Shown here: positions 25,143-34,001 of the stretch, piece after piece
How the letters are laid out: every line of letters begins with the position of its first letter
Position numbering within the stretch: the first letter of the stretch is position 1
DNA from: Flavobacterium sp. 1355
GTDB lineage: Bacteria; Bacteroidota; Bacteroidia; Flavobacteriales; Flavobacteriaceae
NCBI RefSeq assembly: GCF_017833415.1
Contig: NZ_JAFICC010000011.1
Coordinates: forward strand, 1-64,000
Length of the DNA stretch: 64,000 nucleotides
Reading direction: 5' to 3'
The notes under the pieces: model-generated
The model's database searches: none
What the model was told of the DNA's origin: nothing
The model's input: the letters and a program-made list of their open reading frames with translations, nothing else
Translations under genes and position numbers: made by a program

Positions 25143-25175
25143 AGCTTTGTCAAAGTTTTAAACTTTGACAAAGCT
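25143..25175. repeat. 33-base near-perfect palindrome
   Basis: Arms AGCTTTGTCAAAGTTT (25143-25158) and their exact complement (25160-25175) surround a single base, 20 bases upstream of the DCC gene start. It could be a dimeric regulator site, a 5' mRNA hairpin or a small interspersed repeat. The rest of the gap up to 25421 is very AT-rich and shows nothing else. Confidence 0.75.
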
Positions 25176-25421
25176 AATCCTAGTTTTAAAAATGAAATCA
25201 AATGAAATGTTTTTTTAGCTTTCTTGAGTATTAATTTATTCTATTGGAATGGGTTTTTCAATAAATTTTTCAGATTAAAAATGGCGCTCATAAATCATTT
25301 TTAAATAATTTTTTTAAAAAATCTACCTTCCTAATACTATTTTATAAAATAATTTCTTAAATCGCCTTATTTTAATTTTCAATCAAAATTTGACATTAAA
25401 AATACGACAAAAAATGAAATT

Positions 25422-27587
25422 TTACTTTTTTACCGCTTCAACCAATTCCAATTCATCTAAACTTACCTTCGAAGTAAAAATGCCATAATTTACTGTGGCT
25501 TTATTTTTTTCGATAGTATCAATACTTCCAACAGATTTTCCGTCCAGCATTCGTACTCTGTCACCAACTTTCAAAATTGGTTTTGGTTTTTCAACAACCG
25601 GTTTGAGTTTTTTCTCTTTTTTCTCTTTTCGAATTTCTTCTACTTTTACAGAAACTTCAGCAATAACTTCTTTTTTCTTTTCAATTATAGCTTTGGTTTC
25701 TTTTGGAGTTGCTTTTTTACGCTTAGAATTTTCGATTTCTATGATTTTCAAAAATTCGCCAATCAATTCTTTCTTGTTTTTATTATTGAAATATTTCTCC
25801 GAAATGTCTTCAATTTTTTGTCCAATGTAAATTGTCTTTTGGTTGCTGTCATACAATTCCTGATAGCTTTCCAGTTTTTGCTTAATTTTTACATTGATGT
25901 TTTCCATTTTTTTACTTTCCTCACGCGCTCTGGTTTCTTCCTCCTTTAGATTGATGGAAGTTTTTTCTAATTTTGAGCGTTCTTTCTGGAGAGTTGCAAT
26001 CGTTTTGTCAAAACGAACTTTTCCTACTTCAATTTTCTTTTTCGCACGATTTATTAATCCAAAAGGAATTCCGTTTTTCAGCGCCACTTCAAAAGTAAAT
26101 GAACTTCCGGCCTGACCCAGAGCCAATTTGTACATGGGTTCCAATGACTTTTCGTCAAACATCATATTCGCATTTGTTGCAAAAGGCAATTCGTTTGCCA
26201 GAATTTTTAAGTTTGAATAATGTGTGGTGATAATCCCGAAAGCTTCACGATGGTAAAATTCTTCAAGAAAAATTTCTGCCAGGGCACCACCCAATTCAGG
26301 ATCAGAACCTGTACCAAATTCGTCAATCAAAAACATGGTTTTCTTGTTACATTTCTTCAGGAAATAATTCATGTTTTTTAATCGGTAACTATAAGTACTT
26401 AAGTGATTTTCAATAGATTGATTGTCTCCAATATCCGTTAAAATTCTGTCAAACAAGAAAGTTTCGCTTCGTTCATGCACCGGAATTAACATCCCGGACT
26501 GAAGCATTAATTGCAGTAAACCAACTGTTTTAAGCGAAATTGTTTTTCCTCCCGCATTTGGTCCTGAAATTACAATAATTCTGTTATCTTGTTTTAATTC
26601 AATAGTTTGCGGATGCGTTACTTCGTTTTTTTGTTTGTTATTTAAATATAAAATAGGATGATAGGCTTCTCTAAAGAATAATCTTCTTTCTTCTGTAATC
26701 GTTGGCAGGATTCCATTAATTCTATTAGCATATTTTGCTTTTCCGGCGACAACATCAATATCACTTAAAAAATCCTGATACTCAATTAATAATGGTAAAA
26801 AAGGACGTATTGCATTTGACAATTGTTTTAGAATACGGGTAATTTCTTCTTTTTCTTCATATTCAAGATTGGCTAATTCTCTGGAATATTGTAATGTCGC
26901 CTCAGGTTCGATATAAGCGATACTTCCGGTTTTGGAACTTCCTAAAATTGAGCCTTTTACCTTTCGGCGATACATCGCTAAAACGGCTAAAACTCTACGA
27001 TTTTGAACAAAACTTTCTTTAATATCATCTAAATATCCAAGGCTGTTATTGTGGGAAAGCGCTACTCCAAAGCTTTGGTTCATTTTACCACGAACAATAT
27101 TCATGTTTTGACGAATGCTCAAAAGAGCAGGAGAGGCATTGTCTTTTATTTCGCCATATTTGTCAACGATAGCGTCAATAAGTGTGACAATATCTTTAGT
27201 ATATTCAACTCGTGAAGCCCGGGCATTTAAGTTCGGATAATAATCATCAAATTTTTTCAGGAAATTCAAAAGAAAATTTGAAGTTGACGAAAGTGTAGCA
27301 ATTTTTCTAAAACTACCCACTTCAAGAAAACTGTCTTCGATTGCTAAGAATTTGATTTCATTCGTAATAGCGTCAAAACCGTGATTCGGGATTGCATTAT
27401 TATTCTGGAATGAAGAAACATACTCTGATGTCTGCATCAAAGCCTGCATCAAAGTTTCTTTATCTTTAAAAGGAGTTATATTTAAGGCTTTTTCTTTTCC
27501 AATATCAGTATTACATCCTGCTGAAATGGTTTCAAGAACCGTTGGAAATTGTAAATCCTGTAATGTTTTTTCTGTAATGCTAATCAT
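25422..27587 (-). CDS. mutS2: MutS2 family ATPase without Smr domain
   Basis: The 721-residue protein has MutS core domains with Walker A SGPNAGGKTISLKTVGL and Walker B FLIDEFGTGSDPELGGALA, preceded by the lever/clamp helices with KNRRVLAVLAMYRRKVKGSI-like sequence. It lacks the mismatch-recognition domain, as MutS2 does. After a long charged coiled coil (about 510-650) it ends with a KOW-like beta segment (LKVGDRVRMLDGKSVGSI) and stops. The C-terminal Smr nuclease domain of canonical MutS2 (about 780 residues) is absent. It may act on branched DNA or collided ribosomes, without the Smr cleavage function. Confidence 0.92.
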   Translation of the reverse strand: MISITEKTLQDLQFPTVLETISAGCNTDIGKEKALNITPFKDKETLMQALMQTSEYVSSFQNNNAIPNHGFDAITNEIKFLAIEDSFLEVGSFRKIATLSSTSNFLLNFLKKFDDYYPNLNARASRVEYTKDIVTLIDAIVDKYGEIKDNASPALLSIRQNMNIVRGKMNQSFGVALSHNNSLGYLDDIKESFVQNRRVLAVLAMYRRKVKGSILGSSKTGSIAYIEPEATLQYSRELANLEYEEKEEITRILKQLSNAIRPFLPLLIEYQDFLSDIDVVAGKAKYANRINGILPTITEERRLFFREAYHPILYLNNKQKNEVTHPQTIELKQDNRIIVISGPNAGGKTISLKTVGLLQLMLQSGMLIPVHERSETFLFDRILTDIGDNQSIENHLSTYSYRLKNMNYFLKKCNKKTMFLIDEFGTGSDPELGGALAEIFLEEFYHREAFGIITTHYSNLKILANELPFATNANMMFDEKSLEPMYKLALGQAGSSFTFEVALKNGIPFGLINRAKKKIEVGKVRFDKTIATLQKERSKLEKTSINLKEEETRAREESKKMENINVKIKQKLESYQELYDSNQKTIYIGQKIEDISEKYFNNKNKKELIGEFLKIIEIENSKRKKATPKETKAIIEKKKEVIAEVSVKVEEIRKEKKEKKLKPVVEKPKPILKVGDRVRMLDGKSVGSIDTIEKNKATVNYGIFTSKVSLDELELVEAVKK

Positions 27588-27611
27588 TTATTTTTTATAA
27601 CAAAGTATACA

Positions 27612-27646
27612 CAAAAGTACAAAAACTATGTCATTGAATTCTACAA
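27612..27646 (-). promoter_or_regulatory. putative promoter of mutS2
   Basis: On the minus strand TACTTTTG (27612-27619) is a perfect -7 box 25 bases before the start codon, with TTG (27644-27646) 24 bases further upstream. The spacing is slightly long. Confidence 0.4.
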
Positions 27647-27720
27647 ACTTTATCTCAAAATTTTATTGACCGGCGAATATGATTTAAATAGAAAATTTCC
27701 GAATTTAGCTAAAAAAAGAT

Positions 27721-28386
27721 ATGGAAGTTAAAATGCATGATTCGTGGAAGCCGGTTTTGAATGAAGAATTTGAGAAACCCTATTTTAATGAATTAATTGC
27801 TTTTGTAAAATCTGAATATGCGACTAAAGTATGCTATCCAAAAGGAAATCAGATTTTTTCTGCTTTTGACCATTGTCATTTCGACGAGGTAAAAGTTGTT
27901 ATTATTGGCCAGGACCCTTATCATGGACCTAATCAGGCAAATGGTTTGTGTTTTTCTGTAAATGACGGAATTCCATTTCCTCCGTCCTTATATAATATTT
28001 TTAAAGAAATTGACACTGATCTTGGCAAACCGATTCCGAAAACTGGTAATTTGGAGCGTTGGGCAGATCAGGGGGTTTTTCTTTTAAATGCTACCTTGAC
28101 TGTACGACAATCTGAAGCCGGAAGTCATCAGGGAAAAGGCTGGGAAAAATTTACTGATGCTGTAATAAAACAGATTTCTGCCGAAAAAGAAAATGTTGTG
28201 TTTTTGCTTTGGGGCGGTTTTGCGCAGAAGAAAGCGGCATTAATAGATGCTTCAAAACATCATATTTTAAAATCGGGGCATCCTTCACCATTAAGTGCTA
28301 ATAGAGGATTTTGGTTTGGAAATAAACATTTTAGTAAGACAAATGCTTTTTTGAAATCAAAAGGGCTTAAAGAAATTGAGTGGTAA
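27721..28386 (+). CDS. ung: uracil-DNA glycosylase
   Basis: Family 1 UDG removes uracil from DNA. The 221-residue sequence has the water-activating loop GQDPYHGPNQANGLCFSV, the base-stacking region FPPSLYNIF, NATLTVRQSEAGSH and the minor-groove loop HPSPLSA, so all catalytic blocks are intact. The ATG at 27721 is used; an in-frame ATG four codons later is equally possible. It appears monocistronic and is followed by a hairpin repeat. Confidence 0.96.
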   Translation: MEVKMHDSWKPVLNEEFEKPYFNELIAFVKSEYATKVCYPKGNQIFSAFDHCHFDEVKVVIIGQDPYHGPNQANGLCFSVNDGIPFPPSLYNIFKEIDTDLGKPIPKTGNLERWADQGVFLLNATLTVRQSEAGSHQGKGWEKFTDAVIKQISAEKENVVFLLWGGFAQKKAALIDASKHHILKSGHPSPLSANRGFWFGNKHFSKTNAFLKSKGLKEIEW

Positions 28387-28440
28387 AACACGATTTCACG
28401 AATTTTTACAAATTTCTAATTTGGGATTTTCCACAATCCA

Positions 28441-28538
28441 GTCATTTCGACGAATGAGAAATCTCCGCAAGTAACCCCGTAAAGAGAATCTAATCTTTGT
28501 CGAGCGTCTCGTGGAGATTTCTCCTTCATCGAAATGAC
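28441..28538. repeat. long inverted repeat, GTCATTTCGACGAATGAG type
   Basis: Imperfect arms of about 28 bases begin GTCATTTCGACGAATGAG (28441) and end CTTCATCGAAATGAC (28538), around a centre of roughly 40 bases. It lies between the convergent ung and DUF4258-like genes and has the same architecture as the 24572 repeat with a different sequence. Confidence 0.75.
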
Positions 28539-28548
28539 AATGTAGTTC

Positions 28549-28935
28549 TTATTTTTCTACGGGTTTTTTAACAATCTCGTCTAAAACAGCTTTGTCTTCG
28601 TAATTGATTACTTTCAAAGTAATTTCCTGATTTTTTACCGTTTTTCCTTCAATGATATAAAGTTTTCCTTTTTTATAGGATACGTTACTTTGATCAAAAT
28701 CAACATCCCCGTAAGTCAATGTGTTTTTAATATCTGTAGTATCAATCCATTTTTCATTTAAAGTCTGAATAGCTTTATCTGAATATTTAAAAGGTTTTGT
28801 TCTAAGGTTGTTTAAAACCCTTGCGTTTGGAAAGTAATTACATCGAGTATCTTTTCCGCTAAAAATAGCTGCTACAACAAAACATCCCATTACGAGACCA
28901 ATTAAATAATAAGCAAAACGATGTACGAACTTCAT
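28549..28935 (-). CDS. membrane-anchored protein, DUF4258-like
   Basis: A 128-residue protein with one N-terminal membrane segment (FAYYLIGLVMGCFVVAAIF) then a small soluble domain with NYFPNARVLNNLRTKPF and the closing ITLKVINYEDKAVLDEIVKK. It resembles flavobacterial proteins annotated DUF4258; function unknown. The reading frame opens six codons earlier at a TTG, but the ATG at 28935 directly precedes the hydrophobic segment and fits the promoter found upstream. It sits directly behind alanine dehydrogenase. Confidence 0.7.
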   Translation of the reverse strand: MKFVHRFAYYLIGLVMGCFVVAAIFSGKDTRCNYFPNARVLNNLRTKPFKYSDKAIQTLNEKWIDTTDIKNTLTYGDVDFDQSNVSYKKGKLYIIEGKTVKNQEITLKVINYEDKAVLDEIVKKPVEK

Positions 28936-28950
28936 GAAATAAAATTTTTG

Positions 28951-28982
28951 CAAAGGTACATTAAAGTTCTTTTAAAATACAA
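28951..28982 (-). promoter_or_regulatory. promoter of the DUF4258-like gene
   Basis: On the minus strand TTG (28980-28982), a 21-base spacer and TACCTTTG (28951-28958) form a complete Bacteroidetes-type promoter. The TTG lies inside the last codons of the alanine dehydrogenase gene, so the downstream gene can be transcribed independently. Confidence 0.5.
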
Positions 28983-30171
28983 GTAAATTAATATCGTTAT
29001 CAGGTAAATCAAACCATTCACCAATTGCTTTGTTGGTAAGTATTCCGTGGTATAAATAAATTCCGTTTTTTAAACCCTTATTGCATCTTATTGCACTTTC
29101 TAAGCCACCGTCTTCTGAAATTTGATGAAGATAAGGCGTTAAAATGTTACTGATTGATAATGAGGCAGTTTTTGAATATCTTGATGGAATGTTTGGAACG
29201 CAATAATGCAAAACATTATTTTTTATAAAGGTTGGTTTTTCATGCGTGGTGACTTCAGAAGTTTCAAAACAGCCACCAGTATCAATACTTACATCGACTA
29301 TTACAGCACCTTTTTTCATATGTTCTACCATAGTTTCAGTTACTATAATAGGACAGCGCTCTTTACCGCGCATAGCACCAATAGCTACATCACAGCGTCT
29401 CAAAGCTTTTAATAATGCTTTCTGCTGAACTGTAGAAGTAAAGATTCTTTGATTTAAATTGTTTTGTAAACGGCGTAATTTGGTAATTGAATTATCAAAT
29501 ACTTTTACGTTTGCACCTAATCCAATTGCGGTTTTAGCAGCAAATTCGCCAACTGTTCCTGCTCCTAAAATAACTACATCAGTAGGAGGGACACCTGTGA
29601 TATTACCGAATAGAAGCCCTTTTCCGAATTCGTCTGTAATCATTAACTCGGCAGCAATAAGTATAGATGCCGTTCCAGCAATTTCGCTTAAAGACTTTAC
29701 AGCCGGATAGGAACCATCTTCATCCTTAATATATTCAAACGCAAGTGCTGTGATTTTTTTCTGGGCTAAAGCTTCGAAATATGCTTTCTTTTTTGTTTTT
29801 AACTGAATTGCAGAAATAATAACCGTTTCGGGATTAATCATTTCTATTTCTGCTAAAGTTGGCGGTTCTACTTTTAATAAAAAAGGACAGCCAAAAACTT
29901 TTTTAGTATCTTTTGTAACTTCTGCACCGGCATCACTGTATTCTTTGTCAGAATAACTCGAACTTTCTCCAGCCCCTGATTCGATCATTACGCGGTGACC
30001 TTCATAAGTTAATGAGTTAACTGCGTCGGGAGTCAGGCAAATACGACGTTCCTGATAACTCGTTTCCTTAGGAATTCCTATGAAAAGTTCTCTTTTAAAA
30101 CGGCCAACTTCAAGTTTTTCTTCCTGTGGAAGCAATTGTTGTTTCGTAAATGGAGTTAAGGTTATTGACAT
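28972..30171 (-). CDS. ald: alanine dehydrogenase
   Basis: NAD-dependent oxidoreductase interconverting L-alanine and pyruvate plus ammonia. The 399-residue protein has the AlaDH/PNT N-terminal motif IPKETSYQERRICLTPDAVN, a substrate-domain LKVEPPT with the conserved Lys, the Rossmann motif VVILGAGTVGEFAAKTAIGLGA, and the C-terminal VPNIPSRYSKTAS block. It is somewhat longer than the classical 370-residue enzyme because of an N-terminal extension, as is common in Bacteroidetes. A distant transhydrogenase-alpha or saccharopine-type role is less likely. Confidence 0.85.
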   Translation of the reverse strand: MSITLTPFTKQQLLPQEEKLEVGRFKRELFIGIPKETSYQERRICLTPDAVNSLTYEGHRVMIESGAGESSSYSDKEYSDAGAEVTKDTKKVFGCPFLLKVEPPTLAEIEMINPETVIISAIQLKTKKKAYFEALAQKKITALAFEYIKDEDGSYPAVKSLSEIAGTASILIAAELMITDEFGKGLLFGNITGVPPTDVVILGAGTVGEFAAKTAIGLGANVKVFDNSITKLRRLQNNLNQRIFTSTVQQKALLKALRRCDVAIGAMRGKERCPIIVTETMVEHMKKGAVIVDVSIDTGGCFETSEVTTHEKPTFIKNNVLHYCVPNIPSRYSKTASLSISNILTPYLHQISEDGGLESAIRCNKGLKNGIYLYHGILTNKAIGEWFDLPDNDINLLVF

Positions 30172-30420
30172 GGGATAATTACAAATTTAAAGATGCAAAT
30201 TACGTAAAAAGTTTTAGAATTAGTATTAATTTTCTTCTCTTAAAACGAGACAAATCAGAATAATATTTTCTTTATTTTTATATTAGCTCTTTCGTAAATG
30301 ACATTTTCTAATATTCATTGCATGTATATTGTTTCATGTAGGTTCACAAATTTTTCACAGATAACACAAGAGTTAAAAATATATTGGAATCTTTATAAAA
30401 ATTCGTGCATGGCTGTGAAT

Positions 30421-30828
30421 TTAAACCAGTTCTAAACTTCTCTTTCCGTCTGCTAATAATTCAATTTTAATTGTCGAAGTTTCTTCAGGAAGTAAATTCG
30501 CAATTTTTTCAGACCATTCGATAAAACACCAGTTTCCAGAGTACAAATAATCATCAACTCCCATATCAAGTGCTTCGGTTTCTTTATTTAATCTGTAGAA
30601 ATCAAAGTGATAAACAATTTGATTATCAACTGTATAATATTCATTAACCAAAGAAAAAGTCGGACTGCTTGTTGCGTCCTGAACTCCTAAACTTTTACAT
30701 AATTGCTTAATTAAAGTAGTTTTTCCTACGCCCATTTCTCCGTTAAAAAGAATGATTTTTTTTGGATTTGAAGCTATTATTTTCTCTGCTGTTTCTTGAA
30801 TTTGATCTAAAGAAAAAATGATGTTCAT
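30421..30828 (-). CDS. tsaE: tRNA threonylcarbamoyladenosine ATPase TsaE
   Basis: A small P-loop ATPase needed for t6A37 tRNA modification with TsaB and TsaD. The 135-residue sequence has Walker A FNGEMGVGKTTLIKQL, the switch-like TSSPTFSLVNEY segment, FHFDFYRL-type YHFDFYRLN and CFIEWSEKIANLLPEE, all diagnostic for TsaE. Length is normal. It lies 126 bases downstream of porX on the same strand and may be part of the same transcript. Confidence 0.95.
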   Translation of the reverse strand: MNIIFSLDQIQETAEKIIASNPKKIILFNGEMGVGKTTLIKQLCKSLGVQDATSSPTFSLVNEYYTVDNQIVYHFDFYRLNKETEALDMGVDDYLYSGNWCFIEWSEKIANLLPEETSTIKIELLADGKRSLELV

Positions 30829-30954
30829 TGTTAAATTTATTTTGCGATTATTTCCGCGATAAGCGAAATATTTTTGCCACGAATTTCACAAATTTCCGCG
30901 AATTATTTTTTAATTAAAGAAAGATAAATTTGTAAAAATTCGTGGCAACCTTCT

Positions 30955-32508
30955 TTATTTAGGATTAAAAACCAGGAATGGAATAATCATTTCTTCTAAT
31001 GAAATACCCCCGTGCTGATAGGTGTTTTTGTAATAACTTACATAATGATTGTAGTTGTTTACATAAGCTAAAAAATAATCATTTTTGGCAAAAATAAACG
31101 AACTACTCATATTAATTGCCGGTAAACCAATTGCTTTTGGTTCTTTTACTACATAAACATCTTTTTGCTCATATGTTAAACTGCGCCCGGTTTTGTAACG
31201 CAAATTCAGACTTGTATTTTTATCTCCTACAACTTTCGACGGGTTTTTTACATTGATAGTTCCGTGGTCAGTTGTCAGGATTAATTTAAAGCCTAAAAGC
31301 TGTGCTTGTTGAATAATTTCCAATAGCGGAGAATTTTTAAACCAGCTCAAAGTCAATGAACGATATGCTTTATCATCAGAAGCTAGTTCTTTGACCACTT
31401 CCATTTCTGTTTTGGCATGCGAAAGCATATCTACGAAATTGTAAACAACTGTTACCAAATCATTTCCTTTTAATGCTTTGAAGTTTTCGGCTAGTTTTTT
31501 ACCTCCAGCATAATTGGTGATTTTAAAATAGTCTTCCTTAATATTGAGTCCTAAACGCTTTAATTGTGCTGATAAAAATTCGGCTTCATAAAGGTTTTTC
31601 CCGCCATCTTCAACATCATTTTTCCAGTATTCCGGATGCTTTTTTTCCATATCCAAAGGCATTAAACCTGAGAATATTGCATTTCTTGCATATTGTGTAG
31701 CTGTTGGCAGGATAGAGAAATAAGGAACTTCTTTTTCTAATTTATAATAATTGGAAATTACCGTTTCAAAAGATTTCCATTGATCATAGCGTAAATTATC
31801 AATTACAACAAATAAAATTGGTTTGTCTTTCTTTTTAATTTCCGGCACAACGAGTTCTTTAAATAAATCATGCGACTGAATAGGTTTATCTGCTTTTGGA
31901 GCAAACCAGTCTTCATAATTGCGTTCAATATATTTTCCGAACTGCGAGTTTGCTTCAACCTTTTGAGATTCAAGTATTTCGATCATGGCCTGATCGTTGA
32001 TATCCTCCAGTTTTAATTCCCAGAAAAGTAATTTTTTATATAACTCAACCCAATCCTCATACGAATTAACCATTGCCAATTCCATTGAGATTTTCCTGAA
32101 TTCTTTCTGATAATCCAATGTTGTTTTCTCTGTTATAAGCCTTGAATCGTCGAGATTTTTTTTCAGACTCAACAATATCTGATTGGGATTGACAGGTTTT
32201 ATTAAATAATCAGCAATTTTAGACCCTATGGCTTCTTCCATTATATATTCTTCCTCACTTTTGGTGATCATAATCATGGGAATGGCTGATTTTTTTTCTT
32301 TCATTTCAGAAAGCGTTTCCAGACCGCTCATTCCGGGCATGTTTTCATCCAGAAAAACAATGTCATAATTATCTTCTTCAAATAAAGCAATTGCGTCTAA
32401 ACCATTATTAGATGTGGTTACCTGGTAGTTTTTCTTTTCAAGAAATAATATATGTGGTTTTAAAAGATCAATTTCATCATCGACCCAAAGTATTTTTATC
32501 TTATCCAT
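30955..32508 (-). CDS. porX: PorX-type response regulator with PglZ domain
   Basis: The 517-residue protein joins a CheY-like receiver (residues about 4-120; phosphoacceptor in VFLDENMPGMSG) to a large PglZ/alkaline-phosphatase-superfamily domain with VVIDNLRYDQWKSFE, LPTATQYARNAIFSGL and LTTDHGT metal-site motifs. This pairing is PorX, which with PorY and SigP controls type IX secretion genes in Bacteroidetes; its PglZ domain is reported to act on cyclic oligonucleotides. No PorY or secretion gene is in this window. Confidence 0.93.
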   Translation of the reverse strand: MDKIKILWVDDEIDLLKPHILFLEKKNYQVTTSNNGLDAIALFEEDNYDIVFLDENMPGMSGLETLSEMKEKKSAIPMIMITKSEEEYIMEEAIGSKIADYLIKPVNPNQILLSLKKNLDDSRLITEKTTLDYQKEFRKISMELAMVNSYEDWVELYKKLLFWELKLEDINDQAMIEILESQKVEANSQFGKYIERNYEDWFAPKADKPIQSHDLFKELVVPEIKKKDKPILFVVIDNLRYDQWKSFETVISNYYKLEKEVPYFSILPTATQYARNAIFSGLMPLDMEKKHPEYWKNDVEDGGKNLYEAEFLSAQLKRLGLNIKEDYFKITNYAGGKKLAENFKALKGNDLVTVVYNFVDMLSHAKTEMEVVKELASDDKAYRSLTLSWFKNSPLLEIIQQAQLLGFKLILTTDHGTINVKNPSKVVGDKNTSLNLRYKTGRSLTYEQKDVYVVKEPKAIGLPAINMSSSFIFAKNDYFLAYVNNYNHYVSYYKNTYQHGGISLEEMIIPFLVFNPK

Positions 32509-32702
32509 AAACGAATTTTAATTTTGATGCAATTTACAAGGTATAGAACTTAAAAAGTATTAAAAATAGTATAAAATTCAGAATAAAGAATTGCGTTTTT
32601 TTATTTAAATATTTTTAAAATGAAATTTCTTTAATTCCTTAATTAGTATTAAAACTTAATTTTTTTAAGTTAAAATCAGAAAACTGTTTATAGTTATTTA
32701 CT

Positions 32703-32710
32703 TATATTTG
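32703..32710 (+). promoter_or_regulatory. -7 box of the HD-domain gene
   Basis: TATATTTG is a perfect TAnnTTTG match 22 bases before the GTG start codon at 32733. No TTG at the usual spacing was found. Confidence 0.4.
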
Positions 32711-32732
32711 TTGACTTAAAAATAACCAAATA

Positions 32733-33962
32733 GTGACTCACATTAATAAGTTAAAAATATTCAATGATCCCATTTATGGGTTTATATCCATCCCAGACGA
32801 GCTTATTTACGATTTAATCCAGCATCCGTATTTTCAGCGTCTGCGTCGTATTTCTCAAATGGGGCTGTCTTATTTGGTATATCCGGGTGCAAACCACACT
32901 CGTTTTCATCACGCTTTAGGATGCATGCATTTGATGCAGAAAGCGGTTGAAACTCTTCGTTTTAAAGGAGTTGCAATTTCTTCGGAAGAAGAAAATGCAT
33001 TATATATAGCCATTTTGCTCCATGATATTGGTCACGGGCCATTTTCGCATGCAATGGAAAAAAGTATAGTCGAAGATGTCAATCACGAAGCTATTTCATT
33101 ATTATTTATGAATAGGTTAAATGATGAATTTGGCGGAAGATTAAGTTTGGCAATTCAGGTTTTCAAAGGTGAATATCACAGGAAGTTTATGCTGCAACTG
33201 ATTTCAAGTCAGTTGGATATGGATCGAATGGATTATTTAAAACGGGATAGTTTTTATACTGGGGTTGCAGAAGGAAATGTAAATTCTGAACGACTGATCC
33301 AGATGATGAATGTCGTTGACGGAGTTTTGGTTATCGAAGAAAAAGGGATTTATTCGGTTGAAAAATTCCTGCTTTCGAGACGATTGATGTACTGGCAGGC
33401 TTATTTGCATAAAACCAGTCTGGTTGCTGAATTAATTTTAATGAAAGCATTAAAAAGAGCCAAAGAATTGACGCTGAAAGGAGTTCATTTGCCATGCAGC
33501 GGACCTCTTCAGTATTTTATGCAAAATAAAATTACATTAGAAAATTTTGATGCTGATAAGCTGGATTTGTTTTCTCAATTGGATGATTTTGATATTATAA
33601 GTGCCTTAAAAGCATGGCAACGCCAGGATGATTTCATACTTTCTACTTTAAGTAAGATGATTATTAACAGAGATTTACTCAAAATTAAATTAAGCGCAGA
33701 AAAAATTCCGATTGAAGAATCACAATCATTAAAAGAGGAATTTGCAGAACAGCATCATATATCTGCTGTAGATGCCGGTTATTTTATTTTTAGAGGAAAA
33801 ATAAAGAACCAAGCCTATAGCAAGGAAGCTGAACCTATACGAATTTTGAAAAAAGACAAAACAATTGAGGATGTTGTAGAAGCTTCTGATCAGCTGAATT
33901 TGAAATCATTATCTAAATTGGTTACAAAATATTATATCTGTTTTCCAAAACAACTTATCTAA
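32733..33962 (+). CDS. HD-domain phosphohydrolase, dNTPase-like
   Basis: The 409-residue protein has the HD superfamily signature in SAMHD1/dGTPase order: HPYFQRLRRISQMG, TRFHHALGC (first His), then LLHDIGHGPFSHAME with the HD pair, and later the Asp in QLDMDRMDYLKRDSF. It is expected to hydrolyse nucleotides, probably dNTPs, in the cytoplasm. The start is GTG at 32733 since the conserved NKLKIFNDPIYGFI segment begins directly after it and no ATG is available. It lies upstream of the lpx operon, 39 bases before lpxD, and may be cotranscribed. Confidence 0.88.
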   Translation: MTHINKLKIFNDPIYGFISIPDELIYDLIQHPYFQRLRRISQMGLSYLVYPGANHTRFHHALGCMHLMQKAVETLRFKGVAISSEEENALYIAILLHDIGHGPFSHAMEKSIVEDVNHEAISLLFMNRLNDEFGGRLSLAIQVFKGEYHRKFMLQLISSQLDMDRMDYLKRDSFYTGVAEGNVNSERLIQMMNVVDGVLVIEEKGIYSVEKFLLSRRLMYWQAYLHKTSLVAELILMKALKRAKELTLKGVHLPCSGPLQYFMQNKITLENFDADKLDLFSQLDDFDIISALKAWQRQDDFILSTLSKMIINRDLLKIKLSAEKIPIEESQSLKEEFAEQHHISAVDAGYFIFRGKIKNQAYSKEAEPIRILKKDKTIEDVVEASDQLNLKSLSKLVTKYYICFPKQLI

Positions 33963-34001
33963 AATTAACATTTAAAATCTATTTTTTATATTTTTGTCGC
34001 A

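Noticed and set aside
25495..25830. Plus-strand open frame of 111 residues within mutS2
   Set aside because: It is Phe/Ser-rich and mirrors the Lys/Glu coiled coil of MutS2 on the other strand; it has no independent signal.
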